Assembly: GCF_900115545.1 (NCBI RefSeq)
Contig: NZ_FOWV01000005.1
Coordinates: forward strand, 186,001 to 250,000
Direction of reading: 5' to 3'
DNA: 64,000 bases
From: Ralstonia sp. NFACC01
Lineage (GTDB): Bacteria; Pseudomonadota; Gammaproteobacteria; Burkholderiales; Burkholderiaceae
The translations under genes and the position numbers were made by a program. The notes under the pieces are model-generated. The model saw only the letters and a program-made list of their open reading frames with translations, was not told the DNA's origin and did no database searches. Shown here one piece after another: positions 11,331 to 19,852 of the stretch. Numbering within the stretch: position 1 is the stretch's first letter; each line of letters starts with the position of its first letter.

Positions 11331-12364
11331 CGCCGAACCGCACGTTGCGCCGTCTGCAGCGCGGGATGTCGCTGGTCGAACTGATGGTCGGCATGGCGCT
11401 GGGGCTGCTGTTGCTGACCGCTCTGGCGAGCCTGTATGCGTCCACCTCGCAATCGCGCGTGCAACTGGGCAACAGCGCCACGCAGATCGAGAGCGGCCGC
11501 TACGCGCTCGACATCATCAGCCAGGAAGTCGGGCTCGGAGGCTTCCTTGGCGATCTGAATCTGCTGGGAACCTCAGCGGTGGCAACGCCCGATGTGTGCG
11601 CAAGCGCCACCAACGCACTTGGCTTTACCAACAGCCCTGCGACGGTGCCGGTGGCCATCTACGGTTACGTGCCCGGTGCGAACGCGGCGCCATGCCTGCC
11701 CAACCTGTCGCCCAACTCCGAAATCCTGGTGGTGCGGCGCGTGTCGAGCACCGTCACCTCCGCGAGCGCCGTAGCAGCAGGGCAAGCGTATCTGCAGGAT
11801 TCGTTCTGCAGTACGGACACCGCGCCCTTTGTGTTTAGCGCCACCGCAACGGACTTCACGCTCAAGGACAAGACCTGCGGCAAGCTGGCAGACCTTCGCC
11901 AAGTCAGCGTGCGAGCGTTCTACCTCGCCACGTGCGACCGCTGCGGCACGGGTGGCGACAGTATTCCCACGCTCAAGATGGTCGAGTTTTCCAGCGGTGC
12001 AATGCAACCGCCCAACTCGATCGCCCAAGGCATCGACGACGTGCATTTCGTCTATGGCGTCGATATGGACGGCAACGGTTCGCCCGATTGCTACGTGGCC
12101 AATCCAGGCATCGATAACAGCGCCGCCTGTACCACCGTGAGCGGCTACAACTGGCTCGCATCCGCCGCGACCAACTGGAGCAACGTGACGGCCGTGCGCA
12201 TCAACGTGCTCGCGCGCACGCTGGGCGTGTCGCCGGGCTGGACGGACACGCGGTCTTACGACATGGGCCGCGGCACGCTCACCGCCCCTTTCAACGATGG
12301 CTACAAGCGACACGTCTATGCGGAACTCGCGCGCGTCGCCAATGTGGCCGGCCCTCGGGAGTAG
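11327..12364 (+). CDS. pilW: Minor pilin PilW
   Basis: A 345-residue PilW-family minor pilin, much longer than the others as is usual. The leader QRGMSLVELMVGMALGLLLL carries the prepilin peptidase site and Glu5. Downstream come the family-typical region QIESGRYALDIISQEV, several cysteines (for example CDRCGTGGDS), and a C-terminal domain ending near YKRHVYAELARVAN. PilW joins PilV, PilX, FimU and PilE in the tip complex that primes pilus assembly and carries PilY1. It is coupled to pilV by a 4-base overlap. Confidence 0.87.
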   Translation: MTPNRTLRRLQRGMSLVELMVGMALGLLLLTALASLYASTSQSRVQLGNSATQIESGRYALDIISQEVGLGGFLGDLNLLGTSAVATPDVCASATNALGFTNSPATVPVAIYGYVPGANAAPCLPNLSPNSEILVVRRVSSTVTSASAVAAGQAYLQDSFCSTDTAPFVFSATATDFTLKDKTCGKLADLRQVSVRAFYLATCDRCGTGGDSIPTLKMVEFSSGAMQPPNSIAQGIDDVHFVYGVDMDGNGSPDCYVANPGIDNSAACTTVSGYNWLASAATNWSNVTAVRINVLARTLGVSPGWTDTRSYDMGRGTLTAPFNDGYKRHVYAELARVANVAGPRE

Positions 12365-12366
12365 CC

Positions 12367-12936
12367 ATGCGGCGCTTATCGGTTCGCCAATCGGCACGTC
12401 AGTCGGGCGTGACCCTTGTTGTCACGCTGATCTTCCTGGCGATCTTCATGGGCATCGTCGTGATGATGATGAACTCGGGCGTGATCAACACCAAGATCGC
12501 CGCCAACCAGCAATACGGCCTGGAAGCGCGCAGCGCCGCGCAGCAGGGCATTGAGCAAGTCATCAGTGTGGATTTCACCTCCAACCCGGTCGCCACCAGC
12601 GTGCCGGTGGACGTGAACGGCGATGGCAAGACGGATTACACCGCGCAGGTTGCCGCGCCCGCTTGCGTGGCAACCAAGGCGATCGCCAACACGCAATTGA
12701 CCACCGATACGACCAGCCCCAACTTTGCCGCCGACTCCTCTTGCTTCAGCGGCGTGAACAACAACTCCGACACCGGCATCCTGACTGCCGCCGGTACACC
12801 GGGTGGCATGTCGAATTGCAGTGCGACGCAGTGGGATGTCGCCGCCACCGTCAACGATGTGAACGGCACAGCCGTGAACACCACGCTGCATCAGGGCGTT
12901 GCGGTTCGCGTGCTGACCGGCGCGGCGTGTCCGTAA
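12367..12936 (+). CDS. pilX: Minor pilin PilX
   Basis: A 189-residue PilX-family protein. The leader RQSGVTLVVTLIFLAIFMGI gives a prepilin-like cleavage after Gly, but Glu5 of the mature pilin is replaced by Val (VTLVV), as is common in PilX. The NTKIAANQQYGLEARSAAQQ region is a PilX_N hallmark. The globular part is rich in Thr/Asn and has six or so cysteines. It lies two bases after pilW and 29 bases before pilY1, in one operon. Confidence 0.85.
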   Translation: MRRLSVRQSARQSGVTLVVTLIFLAIFMGIVVMMMNSGVINTKIAANQQYGLEARSAAQQGIEQVISVDFTSNPVATSVPVDVNGDGKTDYTAQVAAPACVATKAIANTQLTTDTTSPNFAADSSCFSGVNNNSDTGILTAAGTPGGMSNCSATQWDVAATVNDVNGTAVNTTLHQGVAVRVLTGAACP

Positions 12937-12965
12937 GCCAACGCGCAAAGCCAGGAAGAACTCAT

Positions 12966-15900
12966 ATGCGCTCATTTGCTCAACGATTTGCGTTTGCCGC
13001 CACGGCAACCGCCGCGCTCGCACTAGCGTGTGTCCAGCCTGCCGGGGCCGAGGATATTGATCTGTACACCGGGCTGCAACCGCAGGCGGGCAAGCCGAAC
13101 GTGCTGATCGTCATGGACAACGCGTCCACGTGGAATGCATCCGCGCCGTTTACCTGCGACACCAGTGGCGTCGTGTCGAGCAACAATGCAAACACCGATG
13201 TGGGTGCCGAGCAGTGCGCGCTCTATGACGCGGTGAATGCGTTCAAGAATTCGCCGTCGCTGCTGGGCAACCTGAATCTTGGTCTGATGATGTTCGGCAC
13301 CGGCAACAACGTCGGCGCGCAGTTCCAGTTTCCGTCGACGCCGCCGGCGCAGTTGCCGTTGATGGATCTCAACGGGATCAACAGCTTTCTCAACTACGTG
13401 TTGACGATCGATCGCCAGGCAAACAACTCGAACAATTCGCAGGTTGGCGGCGGCATGGAGGAGGCCTGGGCCTACTTCAACAGCGGGACGGGGCCTTCAG
13501 GGACGGATTATTCGTCTGTGCGCCCGATCAATAACCCGTGCCAGCGGACGTACGTCATCTACATTGGCAATGCCGTCAACAACGGCAAACCGCAGGACAC
13601 CGGCAAGAACATCCAGAGCGATCTGGCGACTGCGCTGGGCCTTTCGGCCAATACGACGCCGCCACAGATCGTCATACCGTCGCCCTATAACAAGTACCAG
13701 GCCAACTGGGGCGATGAGTGGGCGCAGTTCATGTACCGCTACGACCTGCAGACGAAGACGATCCCGAAGGATCATCCGCCGCAGAACATCATCACCTACA
13801 CGATTTCCGTCACAGACGGAAACAACCCGGACTACGTCGCGTTCGACCAGAGCATGGCCACGAACGGTGGCGGCAAAGCGTATGTCGCGCAGCTTGGGAA
13901 ACCGGACCAGCTGAAAGACATCCTGCTGCAGATCTTCAACGAAATTCAGGCCGTGAACAGCGTGTTTGCGTCTGTCAGCTTGCCGGCCGCCGTGAACGCG
14001 CAGGGGCAGTTCCTGAACCAGGTCTATGTCGGCATGTTTCGTCCGGACGCGACCGCCGCGCCGCGCTGGATGGGCAACCTCAAGCAGTACCAAGTGGGCT
14101 ACGACACCAACGGCAGCCTGCAACTGCTTGATTCGGTCGGCAAACCGGCGCTCAGCAGTGCAGGCACAGGTTTCATTTCACCCAACGCCATCAGTTTCTG
14201 GACGGCCGATCCTCCGCTCGCTTTTGGCACCAGTGGTTACGGATCCGGCGTGACGAACTGGCCTAAGAACGGATTCTGGATCAACAGCCCTTCTGGAGTT
14301 GGTGGCGCAAGTGATTCCCCCGACGGCGAGGTGGTAGAGAAGGGCGGAACCGGTGAAATGCTGCGGGCACAGTTCCTGACGGATCAGAGCACCCGTGTGC
14401 TGTATACATGCAACGGCGTCGGTACCTGCCCGACTAGCGGCGCCATGCCGACGTTCGACACCAGCAACACTTGGTTGACGGGCGGTACCGGCAAGGGGCT
14501 GGACGCGATCAATTCATACAACAGCGTCAACGGCGCCCCGGCGATCACCTCGACCGAGCAGAGCTACTTCATCAACTGGGTGCGCGGCCGTGACGTCTAT
14601 GCGATGGACGGAACCACGAAAGCGCCGACGGTGGGACAGGAAGCCGAGACAGGTCCGGGGTCTCCGGTGACGATTCGTCCGTCGATCCACGGCGACGTAC
14701 TGCATTCACGGCCGGTGGTGATCAACTACGGAACATCGACCACGCCGAATGTCGTCGTCTATTACGGCACCAACGACGGCGTGTTCCATGCCATCAACGG
14801 AAACCAGACAACCGGCATCAAGACCTCGTCGACAAATACCGTGCGTCCTGGCGGCGAGCTGTGGGGTTTCATCCCACCCGAGTTTATCGGCAAGTTGAGC
14901 CGGCTCTACGCCAACACGCCGGAGGTGGCCCTTTCCACCACACCGGGCGGCATCACGCCCAAACCGACACCGCGCGACGATTTCTTCGACGGCAGCACGA
15001 CCGTCATGCAGGATCAGCGCACAGCCGGCAGCCCGCGCACCGTCATCTACCTGACAGCGCGTCGTGGTGGCAGCCTTATTTATGCGCTGGACGTGACTGA
15101 TCCGGTCAATCCGCGCTATCTCTGGTCGCGAAGCAACACCGACATTCCGGAGCTGGGTCAGACGTGGTCGAAGCCTCGCCTGATGCGCGTGGCGGGCTAT
15201 GCCAACCCGGTGCTGATCATGGGCGCGGGCTACGATGCGGCTTCCGAAGACAGCGACCCGGCACCCGGCACCGACACCATGGGCCGCGGCATTGTCGTAC
15301 TCGATGCGTACAGCGGCGTGCCGGTGTGGAGCGCCTTGGCCAACTGCACCGGCGTGGCCGGCGTGTGCGTCAAGAACACCAGCCTCACGCGTTCGATTGC
15401 CTCCGACGTCACGGCGGTCGACCGCACAGGCAGCGGCTACATCCAGATGGCCTACGTGGGCGATGTGGGCGGCAACATCTGGCGTGTGGACTTCCAGAGC
15501 GCTGCCGGCAACACTCCCGCCAACTGGGCGTTGACGCAGTTCGCCGCGCTTGGCGGCGCAGCCAATACCAACAATGCGCGCAAGTTCTTCTATGCGCCGG
15601 ATGTGGTGCCGACGGCCGGCTTCAATGCAATCCTCGCCGGCACTGGCGACCGCGAGCATCCGCTGTTTTCGGCCTCGAACACGCCCGGTACTGCCTACAA
15701 CGTGGTCAACCGGTTCTACATGCTCAAGGATCCGAACCTCGGGCCGGTGCCGGCCGGGTGGACGCCGCTGACCGAAGCCAACCTCGTCGATGCGACCTCG
15801 GTGGCGTACAACGGCACGGGCTCCGGCTTCTTCATCACGTTGCCGAATCCGGGCGAGAAGGTTGTGAATGCGCCGCTGACCGTGGCGGGCTACACGACGT

Positions 15901-16235
15901 TCGGTACCAACACGCCGGCGGTGCCAAAGGCGGGCATGTGCTATCCGAACCTTGGGGTGGCGCGCACCTATTCCGTCAGTTTCCTGACTGGCGCCGGCCA
16001 GAACACCGACCGCTCCGTCATGCTCGATGGCGGCGGATTCCCGCCGTCCTCTGTGTACGGCGTGGTGCTCGTGAACAATGGCAACGGCGGCACGACGCCG
16101 GTTCCGGTGTGCTTTGGCTGCGGTAACCAAACGGGCACGGGCGGTGGATCGTCGCTGGCGCCGATCAAGGTCACCCCCACGGGCCTCGGCAAACGCAAGC
16201 GCACCTTCTGGTTCTCTGAAACCGACAAGCACTGA
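12966..16235 (+). CDS. pilY1: Pilus tip adhesin/assembly factor PilY1
   Basis: A 1089-residue secreted protein starting at the ATG after a cleavable signal peptide (MRSFAQRFAF... to about AGA-ED, residue 29). An N-terminal von Willebrand A-like domain begins at KPNVLIVMDNASTWN, but its metal site is degenerate (Asp51-Asn-Ala-Ser-Thr). The C-terminal half is the PilY1/PilC beta-propeller, with YYGTNDGVFHAINGNQ, SLIYALDVTDPVNPRYLWS and AYVGDVGGNIWRVDF. The EF-hand-like calcium loop of the family is represented by DRTGSGYIQ (Asp819-Gln827), which lacks most acidic ligands. PilY1 sits at the pilus tip with the minor pilins encoded upstream and supports assembly, adhesion and surface sensing. Confidence 0.92.
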   Translation: MRSFAQRFAFAATATAALALACVQPAGAEDIDLYTGLQPQAGKPNVLIVMDNASTWNASAPFTCDTSGVVSSNNANTDVGAEQCALYDAVNAFKNSPSLLGNLNLGLMMFGTGNNVGAQFQFPSTPPAQLPLMDLNGINSFLNYVLTIDRQANNSNNSQVGGGMEEAWAYFNSGTGPSGTDYSSVRPINNPCQRTYVIYIGNAVNNGKPQDTGKNIQSDLATALGLSANTTPPQIVIPSPYNKYQANWGDEWAQFMYRYDLQTKTIPKDHPPQNIITYTISVTDGNNPDYVAFDQSMATNGGGKAYVAQLGKPDQLKDILLQIFNEIQAVNSVFASVSLPAAVNAQGQFLNQVYVGMFRPDATAAPRWMGNLKQYQVGYDTNGSLQLLDSVGKPALSSAGTGFISPNAISFWTADPPLAFGTSGYGSGVTNWPKNGFWINSPSGVGGASDSPDGEVVEKGGTGEMLRAQFLTDQSTRVLYTCNGVGTCPTSGAMPTFDTSNTWLTGGTGKGLDAINSYNSVNGAPAITSTEQSYFINWVRGRDVYAMDGTTKAPTVGQEAETGPGSPVTIRPSIHGDVLHSRPVVINYGTSTTPNVVVYYGTNDGVFHAINGNQTTGIKTSSTNTVRPGGELWGFIPPEFIGKLSRLYANTPEVALSTTPGGITPKPTPRDDFFDGSTTVMQDQRTAGSPRTVIYLTARRGGSLIYALDVTDPVNPRYLWSRSNTDIPELGQTWSKPRLMRVAGYANPVLIMGAGYDAASEDSDPAPGTDTMGRGIVVLDAYSGVPVWSALANCTGVAGVCVKNTSLTRSIASDVTAVDRTGSGYIQMAYVGDVGGNIWRVDFQSAAGNTPANWALTQFAALGGAANTNNARKFFYAPDVVPTAGFNAILAGTGDREHPLFSASNTPGTAYNVVNRFYMLKDPNLGPVPAGWTPLTEANLVDATSVAYNGTGSGFFITLPNPGEKVVNAPLTVAGYTTFGTNTPAVPKAGMCYPNLGVARTYSVSFLTGAGQNTDRSVMLDGGGFPPSSVYGVVLVNNGNGGTTPVPVCFGCGNQTGTGGGSSLAPIKVTPTGLGKRKRTFWFSETDKH

Positions 16236-16249
16236 TCCGAATCGCCCCA

Positions 16250-16274
16250 AACGGCCCGCCCAGCGCGGGCCGTT
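16250..16274 (+). terminator. Hairpin after pilY1
   Basis: A perfect 10-base stem (AACGGCCCGC / GCGGGCCGTT) with a 5-base loop, 14 bases after the pilY1 stop. The following T-run is weak (TTACAATT), so termination is likely but not certain. Confidence 0.6.
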
Positions 16275-16330
16275 ACAATTCCGGACAGATGCCGGAGCAC
16301 CCCGTTCCCGCAACCATCCGGAGAGTAGCC

Positions 16331-16828
16331 ATGAGTGATGTCTACGCATTCGAGGCCGATTCGTTGACCGGCCAGCGCGTGCCGCTGTCGCAGTACAAAG
16401 GCAAGGTCCTGCTGATCGTGAACACGGCGAGCAAGTGCGGATTCACGCCGCAATACGCTGGGCTGGAAGCGGTGTACAAGCGGCTGCATGAGAAAGGCCT
16501 CGAGGTGCTCGGCTTTCCGTGCAACCAGTTCGGCAAGCAGGAGCCGGGCGGCGAAGACGAAATCGGCGCGTTCTGCGAGAAAAACTACGGCGTCTCGTTC
16601 CCGATGTTCGGCAAGATCGACGTGAATGGCTCGAACGCGCATCCGCTCTACAAGTGGCTGACCTCGGAAAAGCCCGGCGTGCTCGGCATCGAAGCGGTCA
16701 AATGGAACTTCACCAAGTTTCTGCTGCGCCGCGACGGCACGGTCTACAAGCGCTACGCGCCCATGACCAAGCCGGAAGAGATCGCCGACGATATTGAACG
16801 GCTGCTGGCGGAGCCCGATCCCGCCTGA
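16331..16828 (+). CDS. Glutathione peroxidase-family thiol peroxidase
   Basis: A 165-residue GPx-family enzyme that reduces peroxides, in bacteria usually with thioredoxin or glutathione. The peroxidatic Cys36 lies in NTASKCGFTPQY, followed by the conserved GFPCNQFGKQEPG block (Cys64 and Gln70) and KWNFTKFL with the catalytic Trp and Asn. It is a cysteine, not selenocysteine, enzyme. An in-frame ATG at 16289 would add 14 residues, but GGAGAG before 16331 and the alignment of the N-terminus favour the later start. It is convergent with the WYL regulator. Confidence 0.93.
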   Translation: MSDVYAFEADSLTGQRVPLSQYKGKVLLIVNTASKCGFTPQYAGLEAVYKRLHEKGLEVLGFPCNQFGKQEPGGEDEIGAFCEKNYGVSFPMFGKIDVNGSNAHPLYKWLTSEKPGVLGIEAVKWNFTKFLLRRDGTVYKRYAPMTKPEEIADDIERLLAEPDPA

Positions 16829-16839
16829 CGTTGCGGTCG

Positions 16840-17538
16840 TTAATCCTGCGAGCCTCGCACCTTGCGCATGAAATCCGCCAGCGAGCGCTCGGCGGATTCG
16901 GCAAAGTGGCGCTCCAGAATGTCGACCTTGACGCAGCGGTCGAGGCGGAAGGTGCGGTAGTCCTGACGGTGCTCGCACCAGGCGGCCACCAGCCAGACTT
17001 GTCCCCAGAAGAACAGGCCGAGCGGCTGGATGCAGCGCTCGGTCAACTGACCTTGCGCATCCCGGTAGGAGAGTCGCGCGACGGCGTGGCGCCCAAGCGC
17101 CGCATGCAGCGTGTCGAATACCTGCTTGACCTCGTTGCCCATGCCGTAGCCGGGCGCAAAGATGCGCGTGGTCTCGGCTTCGTTGCGGCGCTCCGCGGGC
17201 AGGGCGCCCATCAGTTTTTCCAGTGCCGCTTCCACCGAGTCGGCCATGGTGCCGCCGCCCCATGCCTTGATCATCCGCGCGCCGGCCACCAGGGCTTCAA
17301 CTTCATCGGCGGTGAACATGAGCGGTGCGAGGTCGAAGCCTGCGCGCATGCGGTAGCCGATACCGGCTTCGCCTTCGATCGGCACGCCTGAGACGGACAG
17401 ATCGCGGATGTCGCGATACACCGTGCGCTCGGACACGCCGAGGCGCTCGGCTAGCATGGCCGCCGTGGTCAAACGGCGGCCTCGCAGGATCTGGGCAATC
17501 TGGAACAGGCGGTCGGCGCGGCGGGTCATGCGCGGCAT
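16840..17538 (-). CDS. HTH/WYL-domain transcriptional regulator (YafY family)
   Basis: About 232 residues. The N-terminus carries a DeoR-like winged helix (RADRLFQIAQILRG, then LAERLGVSERTVYRDIRDL) and the C-terminal part is a WYL domain with the aromatic core GLFFWGQVWLVAAWCEH and the basic block YRTFRLDRC. Such proteins bind small ligands or nucleic acid through WYL and usually act as repressors or activators of nearby genes. The start is uncertain (17538 or 17529). It lies 41 bases downstream of a cupin gene on the same strand. The target is unknown. Confidence 0.88.
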   Translation of the reverse strand: MPRMTRRADRLFQIAQILRGRRLTTAAMLAERLGVSERTVYRDIRDLSVSGVPIEGEAGIGYRMRAGFDLAPLMFTADEVEALVAGARMIKAWGGGTMADSVEAALEKLMGALPAERRNEAETTRIFAPGYGMGNEVKQVFDTLHAALGRHAVARLSYRDAQGQLTERCIQPLGLFFWGQVWLVAAWCEHRQDYRTFRLDRCVKVDILERHFAESAERSLADFMRKVRGSQD

Positions 17539-17579
17539 TGTAGTGGCCTTCGGCCCGGGTGCAATGCGCGCCATATCCC

Positions 17580-18059
17580 CTACGCGCCGAAGGGCGTCAG
17601 CTCACGTTGCGGGTGGATTTCGACCACATCGACCTGTTCGCCACGGCGCAGCATGCGCTTGCCCAGTCGCGGGAAATCGGCAATCTCGATGTTGAGATGT
17701 TCGCCGCCGCACAGATAGACGAGGTCTTCCTTGCCGCAGTTGCGCAGGTGGTGCGCGATGCCCGTGGGGAACGCCATGAAGTCACCGGGGCGCACGGTGA
17801 ACATGCTGTCGGCGATTTCAGCTTGCGCTTCGCCCGAGAGGATGTAGATCCATTCCTCTTCGCGCTGGTGCGAGTGATAGACGAATGATTCCTTGCCCGG
17901 CGGCACGCGCGCGAAATTCACGCCGGTGCGCTTGAGCCCGAGCAGCCGGCCCATCATGGTGCCGTGGATTTCCGACAGGCTGTTCCAGGGGTGCGAAAAC
18001 GACTGCGTGCGCGCGGTGATATCCGCGGCACGCATGAGATACGGGGATTGACTCGGCAT
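17580..18059 (-). CDS. Cupin-domain protein
   Basis: A 159-residue single-domain cupin. The first cupin motif is visible as HSHQREEEWIYILSGEAQ (two His and a Glu as likely metal ligands) and the second as PGDFMAFPTGIAHHLRN, with the last ligand His. No DNA-binding domain is attached, so it may be a small enzyme or a sugar/ligand-binding protein; I cannot name the substrate. It lies between a VOC-family gene and the WYL regulator on the same strand. Confidence 0.85.
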   Translation of the reverse strand: MPSQSPYLMRAADITARTQSFSHPWNSLSEIHGTMMGRLLGLKRTGVNFARVPPGKESFVYHSHQREEEWIYILSGEAQAEIADSMFTVRPGDFMAFPTGIAHHLRNCGKEDLVYLCGGEHLNIEIADFPRLGKRMLRRGEQVDVVEIHPQRELTPFGA

Positions 18060-18119
18060 GGTGTTCTTCTTCTCTGTCTCGTAGTAAAGGCCGGCGCCCG
18101 CGCACCGGCCCTGGGGGCG

Positions 18120-18515
18120 TTACTGCTGTAGCAGGTACGCCTGCGTCTTGGCATCCGGCTCATGTAGGCCGACGCGGTTGCCTTCGGTGTCGACGATGTG
18201 GGCGATGCGGCCCATATGGTCGGGCAGCGTCATCGGGCCGAATACGCATTGGCCGCCACTGCCGTTCACGCGTTCCAGCACCGCATCCAGATTGGGTGCG
18301 TTCAGGTAGACCACGCTGCCCTTGTCGGACGGCGCAAAGCCTTCGCCCTTGACCAGCGCACCGTGGATGGTCGTCTCACCTGCCGGAAACACGCCCATGG
18401 TCAGGTCGCCCATGTCTTCCTGCTTGAGCTGCGTGTCGAAGACGTTCTCGTAAAACTTCACCGCACGCGGGAAATCGTTGGCGGGGATTTCAAACCAGTT
18501 GATGACGCTTGCCAT
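18120..18515 (-). CDS. VOC-superfamily protein (glyoxalase/bleomycin-resistance-like)
   Basis: A 131-residue protein of one VOC module in two beta-alpha-beta-beta-beta repeats. It starts MASVINWFEIPANDFPRAVK, with a FYENVFDTQL helix typical of the family, and has the second-half block FGPMTLPDHMGRIAHIVDTEGNRVGLHEP. Substrate is not predictable. The start is chosen from the GGAG element just upstream of 18515; the frame stays open further upstream. It is followed by a cupin gene 60 bases away on the same strand. Confidence 0.85.
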   Translation of the reverse strand: MASVINWFEIPANDFPRAVKFYENVFDTQLKQEDMGDLTMGVFPAGETTIHGALVKGEGFAPSDKGSVVYLNAPNLDAVLERVNGSGGQCVFGPMTLPDHMGRIAHIVDTEGNRVGLHEPDAKTQAYLLQQ

Positions 18516-18682
18516 GTTGTCGCTCCGGTTGATGAGGCAGGCGGTTGGGGGAACCTGTCTCGTTAAGGTGGAGCGATTCTGGCGGGGGGCTCCTGACAGC
18601 GTTCTGTCAGGAGCATTCAGGAGGATTGCGGAGTGTGTTGTACGTTGCCCAGGCAGTGAAAGCTGGGCGGAGGGGAAACAGC

Positions 18683-19414
18683 TCAGTGCGGAATCCAGCC
18701 CGCCAGCAGCGGCACCAGCACCGCCGTCAGCACGCCGTTCAGTCCCATGCCCAGCGCCGAGAACGCACCCGCCTCCGGATTGACCTGAAACGCGCGCGCT
18801 GTGCCGATGCCGTGCGCCGCAATGCCGGTCGCAAAGCCACGCACGCTGTATTCGCGCACGCGCAGCAGGTTCAGCAGCCGCGTCGTGGTGGTCGCACCGA
18901 CAATGCCGGTAATGAGCACCAGCACCGCCGTAATGGTCGGTGCGCCGCCGATCTTCTCCGAGATGCCCATCGCGATCGGGATCGTTACCGATTTCGGCGC
19001 CATGGAGCGTAGCGTTTCGGGCGATGCGCCCAGCAGCCATGCGATGCCTACGGCTGACACCACCGCCACGACCGACCCCGCAAGGAGCCCGCCCATCAGC
19101 GGCAGCGCGTGGCGGCGCAGCTTCGCCCATTGCTGGAACAGTGGTACCGCCAGCGCAACCGTGGCCGGCCCCAGCAGGAAGTGCACGAACTGCGCGCCGT
19201 CAAAGTACGTCTTGTACGGCGTGCCCGTCAGCGTCAGGAGTGTGCCCAGGATGACGACCGCAATCAGCAGCGGATTGACCATCGGGTTGAAGCGGCTGCG
19301 TTCATGCAGGCGTACGCCAATCAGGTAAGCGATGAGCGTGGCGGTCAGGCCCAGCAGCGGGCTGGCGGCCAGGTAGACCCAGAGTTGATGAAGGTTCGGA
19401 GCCATCGCGTTCAT
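18683..19414 (-). CDS. lrgB: LrgB/CidB-family membrane protein
   Basis: A 243-residue multi-pass membrane protein of the LrgB/CidB/YohK family. Family blocks include NPLLIAVVILG, LLGPATVALAVPL, PKSVTIPIAMGISEKIGGAP and ATGIAAHGIGTARAF. The start ATG overlaps the lrgA stop (ATGA). LrgAB was first described as holin-like, but homologues transport small monocarboxylates (PftAB of B. subtilis for pyruvate; plant PLGG1, an LrgA-LrgB fusion, for glycolate/glycerate). Its place behind glcDEF makes a glycolate-type carrier role attractive, though that is inference. Confidence 0.92.
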   Translation of the reverse strand: MNAMAPNLHQLWVYLAASPLLGLTATLIAYLIGVRLHERSRFNPMVNPLLIAVVILGTLLTLTGTPYKTYFDGAQFVHFLLGPATVALAVPLFQQWAKLRRHALPLMGGLLAGSVVAVVSAVGIAWLLGASPETLRSMAPKSVTIPIAMGISEKIGGAPTITAVLVLITGIVGATTTTRLLNLLRVREYSVRGFATGIAAHGIGTARAFQVNPEAGAFSALGMGLNGVLTAVLVPLLAGWIPH

Positions 19415-19800
19415 GGGGCCAGCTCCTCGTGGCCTTCGCCGCCGCCGTGGTCAATGCGGCCCATGCGGCGCATCAGGGCGCGGGTGACGAGCGCACCGGC
19501 AGCAATCGACAGCCACGTCGACACGACGGTCGCCACCACGATCGGCAGCCATTCCTGCCCGATGCGGTTCAGTTGCGTCATGACGCCCACGCCGGCCGGT
19601 ACGAACAGGATGGTCAGGTGCCGCAGCAATTCGCTGACGGTGCCCTGCATGACTTCGAGCACGCGGCCCTTGTCCACCAGCAGGTAGATGACCAGCAGCA
19701 CCATGCCGATCACCGGACCGGGCACCGGCAGGTGCATCGAATACGTCAGCAGCTCACCCACCGACTGGAACGTCAGCAGGATCGCGAAGGTTTGCAGCAT
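19411..19800 (-). CDS. lrgA: LrgA/CidA-family membrane protein
   Basis: A 129-residue, four-helix membrane protein of the LrgA/CidA family, with FQSVGELLTYSMHLPVPGPVIGM in two adjoining family blocks and LFVPAGVGVM. The start at 19800 follows a strong GGAGG; the longer open frame upstream has no family similarity. It partners LrgB, with which it overlaps by four bases. It lies 52 bases after glcF, so it is probably the fifth gene of the glcD operon. Confidence 0.92.
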   Translation of the reverse strand: MLQTFAILLTFQSVGELLTYSMHLPVPGPVIGMVLLVIYLLVDKGRVLEVMQGTVSELLRHLTILFVPAGVGVMTQLNRIGQEWLPIVVATVVSTWLSIAAGALVTRALMRRMGRIDHGGGEGHEELAP

Positions 19801-19852
19801 GGGGCCTCCGGGCAAAACGAAGCGCCAAGTATAGAACCCGGCTGCGTTCGCT

